Assembly (NCBI RefSeq): GCF_002934445.1
Contig: NZ_PTJE01000005.1
Span: 1-64,000 of the forward strand
Reading direction: 5' to 3'
DNA: 64,000 nucleotides
From: Nonlabens xylanidelens
GTDB taxonomy: Bacteria > Bacteroidota > Bacteroidia > Flavobacteriales > Flavobacteriaceae
A program made the translations under genes and the position numbers. Positions 42,583-51,728 of the stretch are shown here, one piece after another (the stretch's first letter is position 1; every line of letters begins with the position of its first letter). A model generated the notes under the pieces. That model was given only the letters and a program-made list of their open reading frames with translations. It was not told where the DNA came from and ran no database searches.

Positions 42583-43548
42583 ATGGCAACCAAAACAGCT
42601 GCAACTATTACCGATACTAATTTCAACTTTCCTAACCAGAAAAGTGTTTATAAAGGAAAAGTAAGAGAAGTTTACAATATTAATGACGAGTTGTTAGTAA
42701 TGATAGCGAGTGATAGATTGAGCGCATTTGATGTAGTAATGCCTAAGGGAATACCTTTTAAAGGACAAATCTTAAATCAAATTGCTACTCAAATGATGGC
42801 AGCTACTGTAGATATAGTACCTAACTGGTTAATCGCTACTCCAGATCCTAATGTAGCTATAGGACATCTTTGTGAGCCATTTAAAGTAGAAATGGTGATA
42901 CGTGGTTATATGTCTGGTCATGCAGCTAGAGAATATAAAGCAGGTAAAAGAATGCTTTGTGGCGTTGCTATGCCAGAAGGTATGAAGGAGAACGATAAAT
43001 TTCCTACACCTATCATCACGCCAGCTACTAAGGCAGAGATGGGTGACCATGACGAAGATATTTCTAGAGAAGATATCATTTCTAAGAACATAGTCTCTCA
43101 AGCAGATTATGAAGTGCTAGAACAATATACTAAGGCTTTATTTGAACGCGGTACAGAACTAGCGGCACAAAGAGGTTTAATTCTTGTAGATACTAAGTAT
43201 GAATTTGGTAAAACTAAAGATGGTAAAATAGTCTTGATAGACGAGATTCACACACCAGATTCTTCTAGATATTTCTATGCAGACGGTTATCAAGAACGTC
43301 AGGAAAAAGGAGAAGCTCAAAAGCAATTGAGTAAAGAATTTGTGCGTCAGTGGTTAATTTCTAACAACTTTCAAGGACTAGAAGGTCAGACAGTTCCAGA
43401 GATGAGCGATGAATATATAGAATCTGTAAGTGAACGTTATATTGAACTTTACGAGAACATAACAGGACAGAGTTTTGAAAAAGCAAACACAACAGACATT
43501 ATGACTCGTATAGAGACTAATGTAGTGGAGTGGATGAAAAACAATTAA
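42583..43548 (+). CDS. purC: Phosphoribosylaminoimidazole-succinocarboxamide synthase
   Basis: The start is placed at ATG 42583 ([10 protein letters not shown]), eight codons inside the open frame, giving 321 residues, the long form common in Bacteroidota. The SAICAR synthetase signatures are [61 protein letters not shown] and [19 protein letters not shown]. It condenses CAIR with aspartate using ATP in purine synthesis. A strong terminator-like hairpin follows. Confidence 0.95.
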   Translation: MATKTAATITDTNFNFPNQKSVYKGKVREVYNINDELLVMIASDRLSAFDVVMPKGIPFKGQILNQIATQMMAATVDIVPNWLIATPDPNVAIGHLCEPFKVEMVIRGYMSGHAAREYKAGKRMLCGVAMPEGMKENDKFPTPIITPATKAEMGDHDEDISREDIISKNIVSQADYEVLEQYTKALFERGTELAAQRGLILVDTKYEFGKTKDGKIVLIDEIHTPDSSRYFYADGYQERQEKGEAQKQLSKEFVRQWLISNNFQGLEGQTVPEMSDEYIESVSERYIELYENITGQSFEKANTTDIMTRIETNVVEWMKNN

Positions 43549-43575
43549 TATTACCTCTATACCTTTTAACTTATC

Positions 43576-43621
43576 AGAATAACCTGTTTTCCCTTCGTCT
43601 GAAGGGAAAACAGGTTATTCT
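43576..43621. terminator. Long perfect hairpin after purC
   Basis: A 21-bp perfect stem (AGAATAACCTGTTTTCCCTTC has an exact partner) encloses the loop GTCT and is followed by TGTTTT. Confidence 0.75.
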
Positions 43622-43977
43622 GTTTTGCTGAAAACCAAAAGGGTTAGATGCGATTTTTGAATCGATGATAAAATTGGTATTCTTTATAATTTCCATCACC
43701 GCAAACCCCTTATTTAATTCGCAAGCAAATTAAATTTCCCCCTTTACAAAAGGAGAAAGCTTTGGACTAAGGTTTTAAAAGCTTTTATTTTTTTGATGGT
43801 TATTTTTATCTGAAAGAGAACCGTTTAGGTTTCATGGTCAGAATTCAGAATTAAACAGAAAAAAAACATTAATTAACTGTTGACTATTCAGCTGTTAATT
43901 TATTTAAAATCTATAGTTAAACCCTTCTAAACATTTAGTTTCCAAACCGTTTCTATTTGTATTTTTAAAATAAAAAA
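43622..43977. other. Intergenic region
   Basis: AT-rich, with no gene recognised. It presumably holds the promoter of the downstream aldehyde dehydrogenase. A convincing TTG-N19-TAnnTTTG pair is not visible. Confidence 0.5.
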
Positions 43978-45330
43978 ATGATAACAACCATAAATCCATA
44001 TACAGGTAAAGAACTTAAAGATTATCAAGAGCTTAGTAAAAAGGAAATAAAAGCAAAGTTAGATATAGCTCAGTTAGCTTTTGAAGACTGGAAAAATACG
44101 AGTTTTGAACATCGTGCTGAGCATATACGTAAGGTAGGAGAGTTGCTTAGAAAAAATACAGACAGCTATGCTGCTCTAATGACTGACGAGATGGGTAAGC
44201 CTATTGCACAATCTCGAGCTGAGTTAGAAAAATGTGCCTGGTTATGTGATTTCTATGCAGAAAAAGCAGAAGGTTACCTAGCTAAAGAACACGTAGAAAC
44301 TGAGCATTTTAAATCATATGTAACTTTTGAGCCTATAGGTGTAGTACTAGCTGTAATGCCGTGGAATTATCCATTCTGGCAGGTATTCCGTTTTATTGTG
44401 CCTGCATTAATGGCTGGTAACGTGGGTGTTTTAAAACACGCTAGTAGCGTTATGGGTTGTGCAGAGTTGATAGAAGATATATTTCTAGAAGCTGGTTTTC
44501 CTGAAGGTTGTTTTCAAAACTTTGTTATTAATAGTGATGAGGTAGAAGCGATCATAGAAAGTAAAATTATAAAAGCGGTTACTCTTACAGGTTCAAAACC
44601 TGCTGGAGCAGCAGTGGCATCTACTGCAGCAAAAAACATTAAAAAAGCAGTCCTTGAATTAGGTGGTAATAATGCACTAGTCGTTTTTAATGATGCAGAT
44701 ATTGATAAGACAGTACAAACTTGTGTAGAAGCTAGATTTCAAAACACAGGGCAAAGTTGCATAGCCGGTAAACGCCTGTTACTACAAGAAAATATTGCTG
44801 ACGAGTTTCTAGAAAAATTCACTAACAAAGTAAAGGAACTGACATCAGGAGATCCTAAAGATGAGGACACTTATATAGGAGTAATGGCTAGAGAAGATCT
44901 GGCTGAAGAGCTAGAAGAATTAATGAATGCCTCTATAGATAAAGGTGCAGAATTGCATTATGGTGGCTCTAGAGACAAGGCTTATTTTGCACCTACCATC
45001 TTAACAGATGTGACTAGTGATATGCCCGTTTTTAAAGATGAAACCTTCGGCCCACTTATGGCGGTAAGTACCTTTAAAACAGAGGCAGAAGCTATTAAAA
45101 TGGTGAACAATTCAAAATTTGGTCTAGGAGCAAGTCTTTTTTCTCAAGATTTGAAAAAAATGGAAAGCCTAGCTACACAAATTAAGGATGGCGCTGTTTT
45201 TATAAATCATAAAGTAGCGAGTCATCCAGCATTGCCTTTTGGAGGTACTGGTATTTCAGGTTTCGGTAGAGAGTTGTCTCATTACGGTATCAGAGAGTTT
45301 GTGAATATCAAGACCGTAGTGATCGCATAG
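43978..45330 (+). CDS. NAD(P)-dependent aldehyde dehydrogenase, succinate-semialdehyde type
   Basis: The protein has 450 residues. The ALDH motifs appear in order: VMPWNYPFWQVFRFIVPALMAGN, KAVTLTGSKPAGAAVAS, catalytic Glu in LELGGNNALVV, catalytic Cys in FQNTGQSCIAGKR, then DETFGPLMAVSTF and LPFGGTGISGFGRE. The short length and ITTINPYTGKELK start match the succinate-semialdehyde dehydrogenase branch (GabD/Sad-like). It oxidises the aldehyde to succinate for the TCA cycle. The substrate call is by similarity only. Confidence 0.88.
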   Translation: MITTINPYTGKELKDYQELSKKEIKAKLDIAQLAFEDWKNTSFEHRAEHIRKVGELLRKNTDSYAALMTDEMGKPIAQSRAELEKCAWLCDFYAEKAEGYLAKEHVETEHFKSYVTFEPIGVVLAVMPWNYPFWQVFRFIVPALMAGNVGVLKHASSVMGCAELIEDIFLEAGFPEGCFQNFVINSDEVEAIIESKIIKAVTLTGSKPAGAAVASTAAKNIKKAVLELGGNNALVVFNDADIDKTVQTCVEARFQNTGQSCIAGKRLLLQENIADEFLEKFTNKVKELTSGDPKDEDTYIGVMAREDLAEELEELMNASIDKGAELHYGGSRDKAYFAPTILTDVTSDMPVFKDETFGPLMAVSTFKTEAEAIKMVNNSKFGLGASLFSQDLKKMESLATQIKDGAVFINHKVASHPALPFGGTGISGFGRELSHYGIREFVNIKTVVIA

Positions 45331-45344
45331 ATTTTTAATAATTC

Positions 45345-45360
45345 CGCTTTCGCGAAAGCG
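45345..45360. repeat. Chromosomal palindrome
   Basis: A perfect copy lies just after the aldehyde dehydrogenase. Confidence 0.9.
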
Positions 45361-45397
45361 AGATAATCATACATATCTCTTTAGAAAAGAGTAAAAA

Positions 45398-45427
45398 AAA
45401 GCCTGTCAAAATCAATTGACAGGCTTT
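45398..45427. terminator. Convergent terminator
   Basis: The stem AAAGCCTGTCAA / TTGACAGGCTTT is preceded by A8 on the plus strand, so it can also end the minus-strand protease transcript. Confidence 0.85.
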
Positions 45428-45450
45428 CTGAATTTAAAAGATAATTAGAA

Positions 45451-47871
45451 TTACTTCTTGATAAACTTTTTAGTTACTATTTGCTCACCGTCATTGATTT
45501 GAATAAGGTAAACATTTGATTGAAGAGCAGCCACATCGATAGACTTTTCATTTACCACGCCAGCAGCAACTCGCTGACCAGTTAAATTATAAATCGTATA
45601 AGTTACTTTTTCACCAGTCGCTGTGGTGAATAATTGAGAACCGCTTACAGGGTTAGGGTAGATGTTAATCTCATTACCTGGTATAGCGACTTTGCTTGCC
45701 GTTACCGCAGTTCTTGCTGTACCACATTCTCCTAAATTTACCCACGAAGAAACTTCTCTCTCAAAAAGAACATTTTGATATACTACTTGATCTCCTACAG
45801 AGTAGCTGTTTGCACTGTTGTAAGCTGGTACACCATCACACTTATCAGTAGACGCAGCACCATTAGTTATTTTAAGATCATCTACAGCGATATCACCTTG
45901 CCATGAAGTACTTGTGTTTACTGTTAATCTTAACTGTAAATTATCACCAGCGTAGGCTGCGAGGCTAACAGTTGCCGTTTTCCATGCCGCACCTTGATCA
46001 CCAGACTGAGTGAATATAGTTGTATATGAACCACCTGTACTCGCTTCTACTTTTAAAGTACCTACGGCATTACCAGTCATTTGGTATTGAAAAGATAGTG
46101 TCGCATTACTCTCACTAGAAAGATCAAAACAAGGAGAGTCTAAAGAAGCTGTCTTACTGAAGTTAGGGTCAGATGCCTCAACATATATATAATAAGAACC
46201 TTGTGCAGCGGCACTAGGACCTGTGCTAGAAGATGGAGTTCCTCCAGTTCGTAACGACCAGTCTAGAGAATCACTTCCATTTTGAGACCACTGTCCAAGA
46301 GTATTTTCAAAACCTACAGAATAAGGGAAGGAAGAAACGCCATTTACACAACCGGTAGAACCACCGCCACCAGAAGTAGCTGTTGTAATGCCAAATGCAT
46401 CTACCGCAATATCACCTTGCCATGAGCTTGCTGTATCTACTACGAGTCTTACTTGTGCTGTATTTGCTGATAAACCAGCACTAGCTGTTAACCAGGCTGC
46501 ACCTTGATCACCAGATTTAGTAAATACAGTAGACCATGATGTAGAGCCACTTGCTCTAGCTTGTAATCTTAAAGTACCTACTGCGTCTCCAGTCATCTGG
46601 TATCTAAATGTAGCGGTAGGAGTAGAACCGCTAGCAAAATCTAAACATGGAGAGTTTAAAATAGCAGTTTTGTCAAAATTAGGGTTAGATGCCTCTACAA
46701 ATACATAGAAAGAACCTTGGTCTGCAGCGCTAGGACCAGTACTGCTAGAAGGTGTCCCGCCAGACTGTCTAGTCCAGTCTAGTGAGTCGCCAGTGTCTTG
46801 TGTCCAGCCACCTAGAGAGCTTTCAAAACCGTTAGAGTATGGGAAACTATCTATAGTACTATTGCAACCAGTATCATTACCGCCACCACCAGATGGAGGT
46901 GTACATTTAGTTGATAATGCAAGAGCAGAATGAAAACCACCATTTAATAAATTAGCTCTCATACGTGCTTTTTGTCCTACCGTGAATAAGTTCATACAAG
47001 AGTCGTTAGAATAATCCATGTAATTTTGCACCATATCTACAGATCCACAAGAAACATGTCCTGTGTTACAACCGCCGTTAGAAGCGTCAGATTCTGGTGT
47101 GTCGCTTACAAAGTCATCAACACCACAACCACCGTCGCCCCAAATATGGCGCAATCCAAAAAGATGACCTACTTCATGAGTAGTCGTTCTACCACCATCA
47201 AAAGGAGCAGATACAGCACCTGTACGACCGAAGTAATTATAACCCATTACCACACCATCTGTTGCGCGGTTGCCACCAGGAAATTGAGCATAACCTAGAA
47301 TACCTGCCTGACCGTTACTATTTAAGGCAGATACTGTCCACATGTTAAGATATTGTGTGGTGTCCCATGGTGTAACTCCACCTGTTGCCGAATTTTTCAT
47401 TCTGTTTTGAGTAGTATTCCATGAAGTTACCGACGAAGCTTTTCTTGTTATACCATTTGTTGCATTTCCATTAGGATCTACTTGCGCTAGACAGAATTCT
47501 ATTTGCATATCTGCAGCTTGTGACCAGGTATTATCTGCATCGCTATTTGTTCTTCTAAAATCTTCATTAAGAACATCTATCTGAGACTGTATTTGAGCAA
47601 CACTAATGTTTTGAGTTGAATTTGCATAAAGTACATGAACGACTACAGGGATAGTGATCACGCTACCATTTACAGATTTTTGAGTGAGCAATTGGTTTGC
47701 TTTTTGTTGAGTAAACCGCTCTGCATTTGCTACGCTTCTTGCTAGTGCAGGGTCTTGGGACATAGCGAGAACCAGGTCGTTATGAGTCGAGCATTCTCTT
47801 TGTTGAGCAAAACTAACCGCAGTAAAAAGAACTGCTATTAGAAGTGCTAATTGAGTAAAGTTTTTTTTCAT
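45451..47871 (-). CDS. Secreted M43 metalloprotease with two MAM-like domains, carbohydrate-binding module and T9SS sorting domain
   Basis: The protein has 806 residues with a signal peptide ending SFAQ. The propeptide is followed by a pappalysin-type M43 catalytic domain with TTHEVGHLFGLRHIWGD (HExxHxxGxxH) and the later VQNYMDYSNDSCMNLF Met-turn. Two similar beta-sandwich repeats follow (SFPYSNGFESSLGGWTQD, SFPYSVGFENTLGQWSQN), then a CBM5/12-like module (YNSANSYSVGDQVVYQNVLF). The C-terminus is a type A T9SS sorting domain (NIYPNPVSGSQLF, YTIYNLTGQRVAAG, IVTKKFIKK). Predicted to be exported by the type IX system and to degrade extracellular protein. Confidence 0.94.
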   Translation of the reverse strand: MKKNFTQLALLIAVLFTAVSFAQQRECSTHNDLVLAMSQDPALARSVANAERFTQQKANQLLTQKSVNGSVITIPVVVHVLYANSTQNISVAQIQSQIDVLNEDFRRTNSDADNTWSQAADMQIEFCLAQVDPNGNATNGITRKASSVTSWNTTQNRMKNSATGGVTPWDTTQYLNMWTVSALNSNGQAGILGYAQFPGGNRATDGVVMGYNYFGRTGAVSAPFDGGRTTTHEVGHLFGLRHIWGDGGCGVDDFVSDTPESDASNGGCNTGHVSCGSVDMVQNYMDYSNDSCMNLFTVGQKARMRANLLNGGFHSALALSTKCTPPSGGGGNDTGCNSTIDSFPYSNGFESSLGGWTQDTGDSLDWTRQSGGTPSSSTGPSAADQGSFYVFVEASNPNFDKTAILNSPCLDFASGSTPTATFRYQMTGDAVGTLRLQARASGSTSWSTVFTKSGDQGAAWLTASAGLSANTAQVRLVVDTASSWQGDIAVDAFGITTATSGGGGSTGCVNGVSSFPYSVGFENTLGQWSQNGSDSLDWSLRTGGTPSSSTGPSAAAQGSYYIYVEASDPNFSKTASLDSPCFDLSSESNATLSFQYQMTGNAVGTLKVEASTGGSYTTIFTQSGDQGAAWKTATVSLAAYAGDNLQLRLTVNTSTSWQGDIAVDDLKITNGAASTDKCDGVPAYNSANSYSVGDQVVYQNVLFEREVSSWVNLGECGTARTAVTASKVAIPGNEINIYPNPVSGSQLFTTATGEKVTYTIYNLTGQRVAAGVVNEKSIDVAALQSNVYLIQINDGEQIVTKKFIKK

Positions 47872-48251
47872 TATAGGGGTTTTAATTAGTATATATGTTG
47901 CCTAATGTATAACCTTTTGATAATAATGCAATGAAAGTATCTATTATGCTATGAATAGTGTATTAAATAAGCTTACTAATTATCAATTTGATATTGAAGC
48001 TGCGCGCTGTTTATTAACCTACTGATTTAGTAGGTTAATATGTTTGTTTTCAGTTTGTTAAATTTATATTAATAAACGTGTCTAAAACTCTGACTTTCAA
48101 AAAGAAGATAATATTCTACTCCATAATTAATTTAAATTTTAACTTTATCCGTGTGTATTTCATCGATGTATGATATCGTTTCATCTTGTTTGATTGATGA
48201 ATTGACTTTGTGATGTAATGTTTGTTGTTGAGACTAGAGTTGTTGTAATCT
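47872..48251. other. Intergenic region
   Basis: AT-rich, upstream of the protease gene, so it should hold its promoter. The only structure seen is the hairpin TTAACCTACT / AGTAGGTTAA at 48014-48038. No gene recognised. Confidence 0.5.
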
Positions 48252-48267
48252 CGCTTTCGCGAAAGCG
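48252..48267. repeat. Chromosomal palindrome
   Basis: A perfect copy lies 3 nt beyond the stop of the 48271 gene. Confidence 0.9.
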
Positions 48268-48270
48268 GAA

Positions 48271-48657
48271 CTACTTATATTGCAATGATACTTTTTGCTC
48301 TACGTATTTAAGTATGATCAGAGTAGAAAAAATAAGAAGTGAAATATAGCACATAGGAGTAAGATTTGCCATTTTAGGGCATTGTGCTAGATCGTTAAAT
48401 TGTAGATATGATGCTACTGCGGCTATACCAAAAGCAAGTGCTGTGAAGAGGTAGTAAAATACTGTTTTCTTACTTGTTAAGTGAGATAGGGCTGGTATTA
48501 AAAAGCAGAAAAATATAATGATACAAGCTGGTATCAAGGCTATTTTAGGACAGCCGTTGCCCGTTTTTAACTCTTCTAAAACCAGTCCGCCTGCTCCCCA
48601 TAATCCTATGAGTAGCAGGAGAGTGATAAGGTATGATAAGAATGTTTTGAATATCAT
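48271..48657 (-). CDS. Small four-helix membrane protein of unknown function
   Basis: The protein has 128 residues with four membrane helices (YLITLLLLIGLWGAGGLVL, IALIPACIIIFFCFLIPAL, VFYYLFTALAFGIAAVASYL, MCYISLLIFSTLIILKYV). It overlaps the upstream small cysteine protein by four bases. Cysteines lie at membrane edges. No family recognised. Confidence 0.72.
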   Translation of the reverse strand: MIFKTFLSYLITLLLLIGLWGAGGLVLEELKTGNGCPKIALIPACIIIFFCFLIPALSHLTSKKTVFYYLFTALAFGIAAVASYLQFNDLAQCPKMANLTPMCYISLLIFSTLIILKYVEQKVSLQYK

Positions 48658-48911
48658 TTACTTGAATTAATCACACAAGTTGGACATTCAGATCCATTAA
48701 CGGTGCTTTTTAATTTAATACCATTAAGATGAGTAACCATAAACTCTTGAATAAATGCATATCTCTCGTTGTGGTTATTTACATCTATTTGAGAGTCTTT
48801 AAATTTTTTTCTTACAAGGTTACCATATTCTTGATCACCCCAGCAGTTAGGGCAATATCCTTCTAGAACTTCGTCTTTTTTACTACCTGTTAGTATCGAT
48901 ATCAAATTCAT
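48654..48911 (-). CDS. Small CxxC protein of unknown function
   Basis: The protein has 85 residues with two CxxC motifs, GYCPNCWG (about 18-25) and SECPTCVI (about 73-80), which could bind one zinc or form a redox pair. The middle is helical (NHNERYAFIQEFMVTHL). It overlaps the downstream membrane protein by four bases and abuts the upstream VCBS gene by one base, so it belongs to a four-gene operon from 51241 to 48271. Confidence 0.75.
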   Translation of the reverse strand: MNLISILTGSKKDEVLEGYCPNCWGDQEYGNLVRKKFKDSQIDVNNHNERYAFIQEFMVTHLNGIKLKSTVNGSECPTCVINSSK

Positions 48912-48912
48912 G

Positions 48913-50586
48913 TTATAAAGTGTTTTCGTTTAAATCTAAGTCTGTGTTTGAATCAGTGTCTTCTATATCTTGTACTTTTTGAAGTGCAACATTAACCACT
49001 GTATTTATAGCAGGATTGTTAACAGTATCTATAGTACCGTCTATGTATTCTATAGTTATTTTTTCTATTTGAGTGTCGTTTTTTAAACCAAAATGAACTA
49101 ACGCTGTTTGATCACTTACGAGTCCTTCTCCGGTAACGAGCCAGTCTGTTAATTTTCTATCCTTAAGATATACGGTGATTTTTGCTCCTATTTCTTTACC
49201 GGTATCTGCAAGGTGTACTTGAACATAATTGTTTTTATTATTTCCTTTATTGATAAAGGCTTTGGCCTGATCATTAATGTTAACCCATATAAGATCTAAG
49301 TGTCCGTCTTTATTAAAGTCACTAACTAGTGGAGTGATAGCATATGTAGGATTAGTAGCACCACCTTTCTTAATACCTGGAGCAAACGTATGATCTTCTT
49401 TCTGGATTAAAAGACGTCCATCTAATTTAAAGATTTTACTCATAGGGAAATCTATGTAGTTTTCGGCAACCATTAAGTCTTGAAGACCGTCGTTATTCAT
49501 ATCGGCAAATGCCGCACCCCATGAAAATTCATAATCGGCTATTAAAGCTTCTTGGGCAACGTCTTTAAATTTAAAGTCGCCTTGGTTTTCAAATAAAATC
49601 CATTTCTCAGTGAATAAAGAGGCATCTTTTATATCTCCTTTTACTATAAAGACAGGAGCGGTACTACCTGTGTTAGAAAACATGAAATCTACAAGGCCAT
49701 CATTATTATAATCTCCTATAGCAAGCCCCATAGGGTAAGCAAACCTATTTGTGATAGGGTTATCTACCATGGTATAAGTAAGATCTCCATTGTTTTTATA
49801 AGTTCTTACTTCTCCAGTGTCATGCACAGCGATTATATCTAACCAAGAATCATTATCGATATCAATCAAAGAACCTTGAAAAGTATTATGTATATAATCT
49901 AGTCCAGCTTCTTTAGTGATACTTTTAAAAGTATTGTCACCATTATTAAGTAGCAATTCACTTGTAGAACCATAGGTATAGTCTTCAAAAATGGTCTGAC
50001 CTTCCATTAATTCTTTGCGTAAATAGGTAGACAAGAAAATGTCTAAGAGTCCATCTTTATTAATATCACCTACGGTAATACCTACTGGTGTAGATTTTTC
50101 ATTAACAGGCGTGTCTATTACAGTCTCTGTGAATTTACCGTTTGTGTTGTAAAAAATTACCAATCCGTTTTCACGGCTTATCATTAAATCGGTAAAACCA
50201 TTGTTGTCAAAGTCTGCACTAACTGCAGCTAGAGTAGTAGTGCTATCTATTTTTTTAGGTAGATTAACAGTTGCGCTTATTTCAACAAATTGTCCATCAC
50301 GGTAAGCAAATAAAGCATCGTCTTGAGACATTCCACCACCGAAGAATAACTCATCTACATTATCATTGTCAATATCTATAAGAGCCGAAGATGCTAGAGG
50401 TAATGATTTCTCACTATTGTGTTTGTGAGTAAAATTTATGGCAACAGATTCAAATAGCGGTATTTGATCTTCAGCAATCTCTACATCATATTTGTCGGTA
50501 GTGGCATCGAGCCAAAACTTACCGAAAATGAAAATTAAAGCAATAACAATTATTGCGAGTAGGGATAAAGCTATTTTTTTAAACAT
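48913..50586 (-). CDS. VCBS/FG-GAP-repeat and ASPIC/UnbV protein (CRTAC1-like)
   Basis: The start is placed at MFKKIALSLLAIIVIALIFIF (a membrane anchor or signal), 20 codons inside the open frame, overlapping the upstream gene's end by 8 bases. The protein has 557 residues. Seven or more calcium-binding repeat loops are visible (DIDNDNVDEL, DFDNNGFTDL, DINKDGLLDI, DIDNDSWLDI, DYNNDGLVDF, DMNNDGLQDL, DFNKDGHLDL), forming an integrin-like propeller. It is followed by an ASPIC/UnbV domain (GAKITVYLKDRKLTDWLVTG). Exported; probably adhesive or carbohydrate-related. Confidence 0.9.
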   Translation of the reverse strand: MFKKIALSLLAIIVIALIFIFGKFWLDATTDKYDVEIAEDQIPLFESVAINFTHKHNSEKSLPLASSALIDIDNDNVDELFFGGGMSQDDALFAYRDGQFVEISATVNLPKKIDSTTTLAAVSADFDNNGFTDLMISRENGLVIFYNTNGKFTETVIDTPVNEKSTPVGITVGDINKDGLLDIFLSTYLRKELMEGQTIFEDYTYGSTSELLLNNGDNTFKSITKEAGLDYIHNTFQGSLIDIDNDSWLDIIAVHDTGEVRTYKNNGDLTYTMVDNPITNRFAYPMGLAIGDYNNDGLVDFMFSNTGSTAPVFIVKGDIKDASLFTEKWILFENQGDFKFKDVAQEALIADYEFSWGAAFADMNNDGLQDLMVAENYIDFPMSKIFKLDGRLLIQKEDHTFAPGIKKGGATNPTYAITPLVSDFNKDGHLDLIWVNINDQAKAFINKGNNKNNYVQVHLADTGKEIGAKITVYLKDRKLTDWLVTGEGLVSDQTALVHFGLKNDTQIEKITIEYIDGTIDTVNNPAINTVVNVALQKVQDIEDTDSNTDLDLNENTL

Positions 50587-51241
50587 GGCGATTGTTTTTG
50601 TAAAGTTGAATAAGTGAAATGGTAAATAATATGAAATGAGTAACATTCATGAGAATAGGGATGATATGCTGTCCTATACTAGGTAAAGCAAAGCCTATTA
50701 AAACGAGTGCAATTAATATGGTAATAGGGTTTAAGATGGCCATCCATTTTTTGTATTGCGTACTTCCTTTAAGTATGGCAATAATAAAGAGGATAGAAAG
50801 AAGAGCAATAACTATTCTCAGTACCTGAACCAGTACTTCCATGTGTGCCGTATAATGATCTATGAGATTTTTATAATCTGTAGGATTGATACTGTCTTGT
50901 AGGTGTACGATATTACCAATAGAAGCTCTAGATCCTATCCATACACCACCTATGGCAAATGCTATAAAACCTGTTGCAAGTACTAGTTGTGCGAGTAATT
51001 TATTACCAGTTTTAAGCATGTAATAAATATGAAAATACCCAGCAAAATAAAAAGGTAAACCTATCATAGCTAGGGTATGTCCTAAACTTAGATTACTTAA
51101 AGGGACGTAAGAGAAAAAGTTATAATTTTCAGATTCTCCCATAATTTGTGGAGAGTAATGAAGTAGGTATTCTCCAGCTCCTACAAGTATAGAGGCTAGA
51201 ATACCTAAAAAGCCTAATATTTGGGCTGTTTTTGTAGTCAT
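50579..51241 (-). CDS. Multi-pass membrane protein of unknown function
   Basis: The protein has 220 residues and about six to seven helices (ILGFLGILASILVGAGEYLL, MIGLPFYFAGYFHIYYML, LVLATGFIAFAIGGVWIG, IALLSILFIIAIL, ILIALVLIGFALPSI, MNVTHFILFTISLIQLY). The pattern resembles DUF6796/DUF998-like integral proteins, but I cannot name the family. First gene of the operon containing the VCBS protein. Confidence 0.72.
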   Translation of the reverse strand: MTTKTAQILGFLGILASILVGAGEYLLHYSPQIMGESENYNFFSYVPLSNLSLGHTLAMIGLPFYFAGYFHIYYMLKTGNKLLAQLVLATGFIAFAIGGVWIGSRASIGNIVHLQDSINPTDYKNLIDHYTAHMEVLVQVLRIVIALLSILFIIAILKGSTQYKKWMAILNPITILIALVLIGFALPSIGQHIIPILMNVTHFILFTISLIQLYKNNRHV

Positions 51242-51728
51242 TTATTTGAATTTTAATTATTTAGTAATGATGAATTAATTACCACTACGCTACAATGATA
51301 CAATAAAAATCAAAAGGTATTTGTATATACATGTAAAGCTAACCTACTTATAGAGGAGTTTTTAGATCAAATTTGCAATACATAATTCAACATATCACAA
51401 AGAGATCGCATATGTCGTTAAAAAAACGGTTTTTAGAGTTTTTTATCACAAAAACATAACAAATTTTGTGAATAAAAATTTACTATTTTTATTTTTAAAG
51501 TTGTCGTCTAGACGACTGTTGAATTCAAATGAAAAGGATTAATGACTATCTTTAAATCGATCAAATAGCAATTAAGTTGATTCTAAATCACCTCAAATTC
51601 CTAGCTATAATGATTAACTATTTTTATTCACAGTAATAACTTAAAATATGTTAATTAAAATAGCTTTTTAGACTAGGAATTAAAGCAGTACAATTCTTAT
51701 ATTTCCACATACCACAGATTTTACTTTA
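51242..51728. other. Divergent intergenic region
   Basis: AT-rich, between divergent operons (50579 and parE), so it must hold two promoters. The perfect 14-bp palindrome GTCGTCTAGACGAC at 51503-51516 is a possible operator. TATATTTC near 51699 is a near-match to a -7 element for parE. No gene recognised. Confidence 0.55.
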
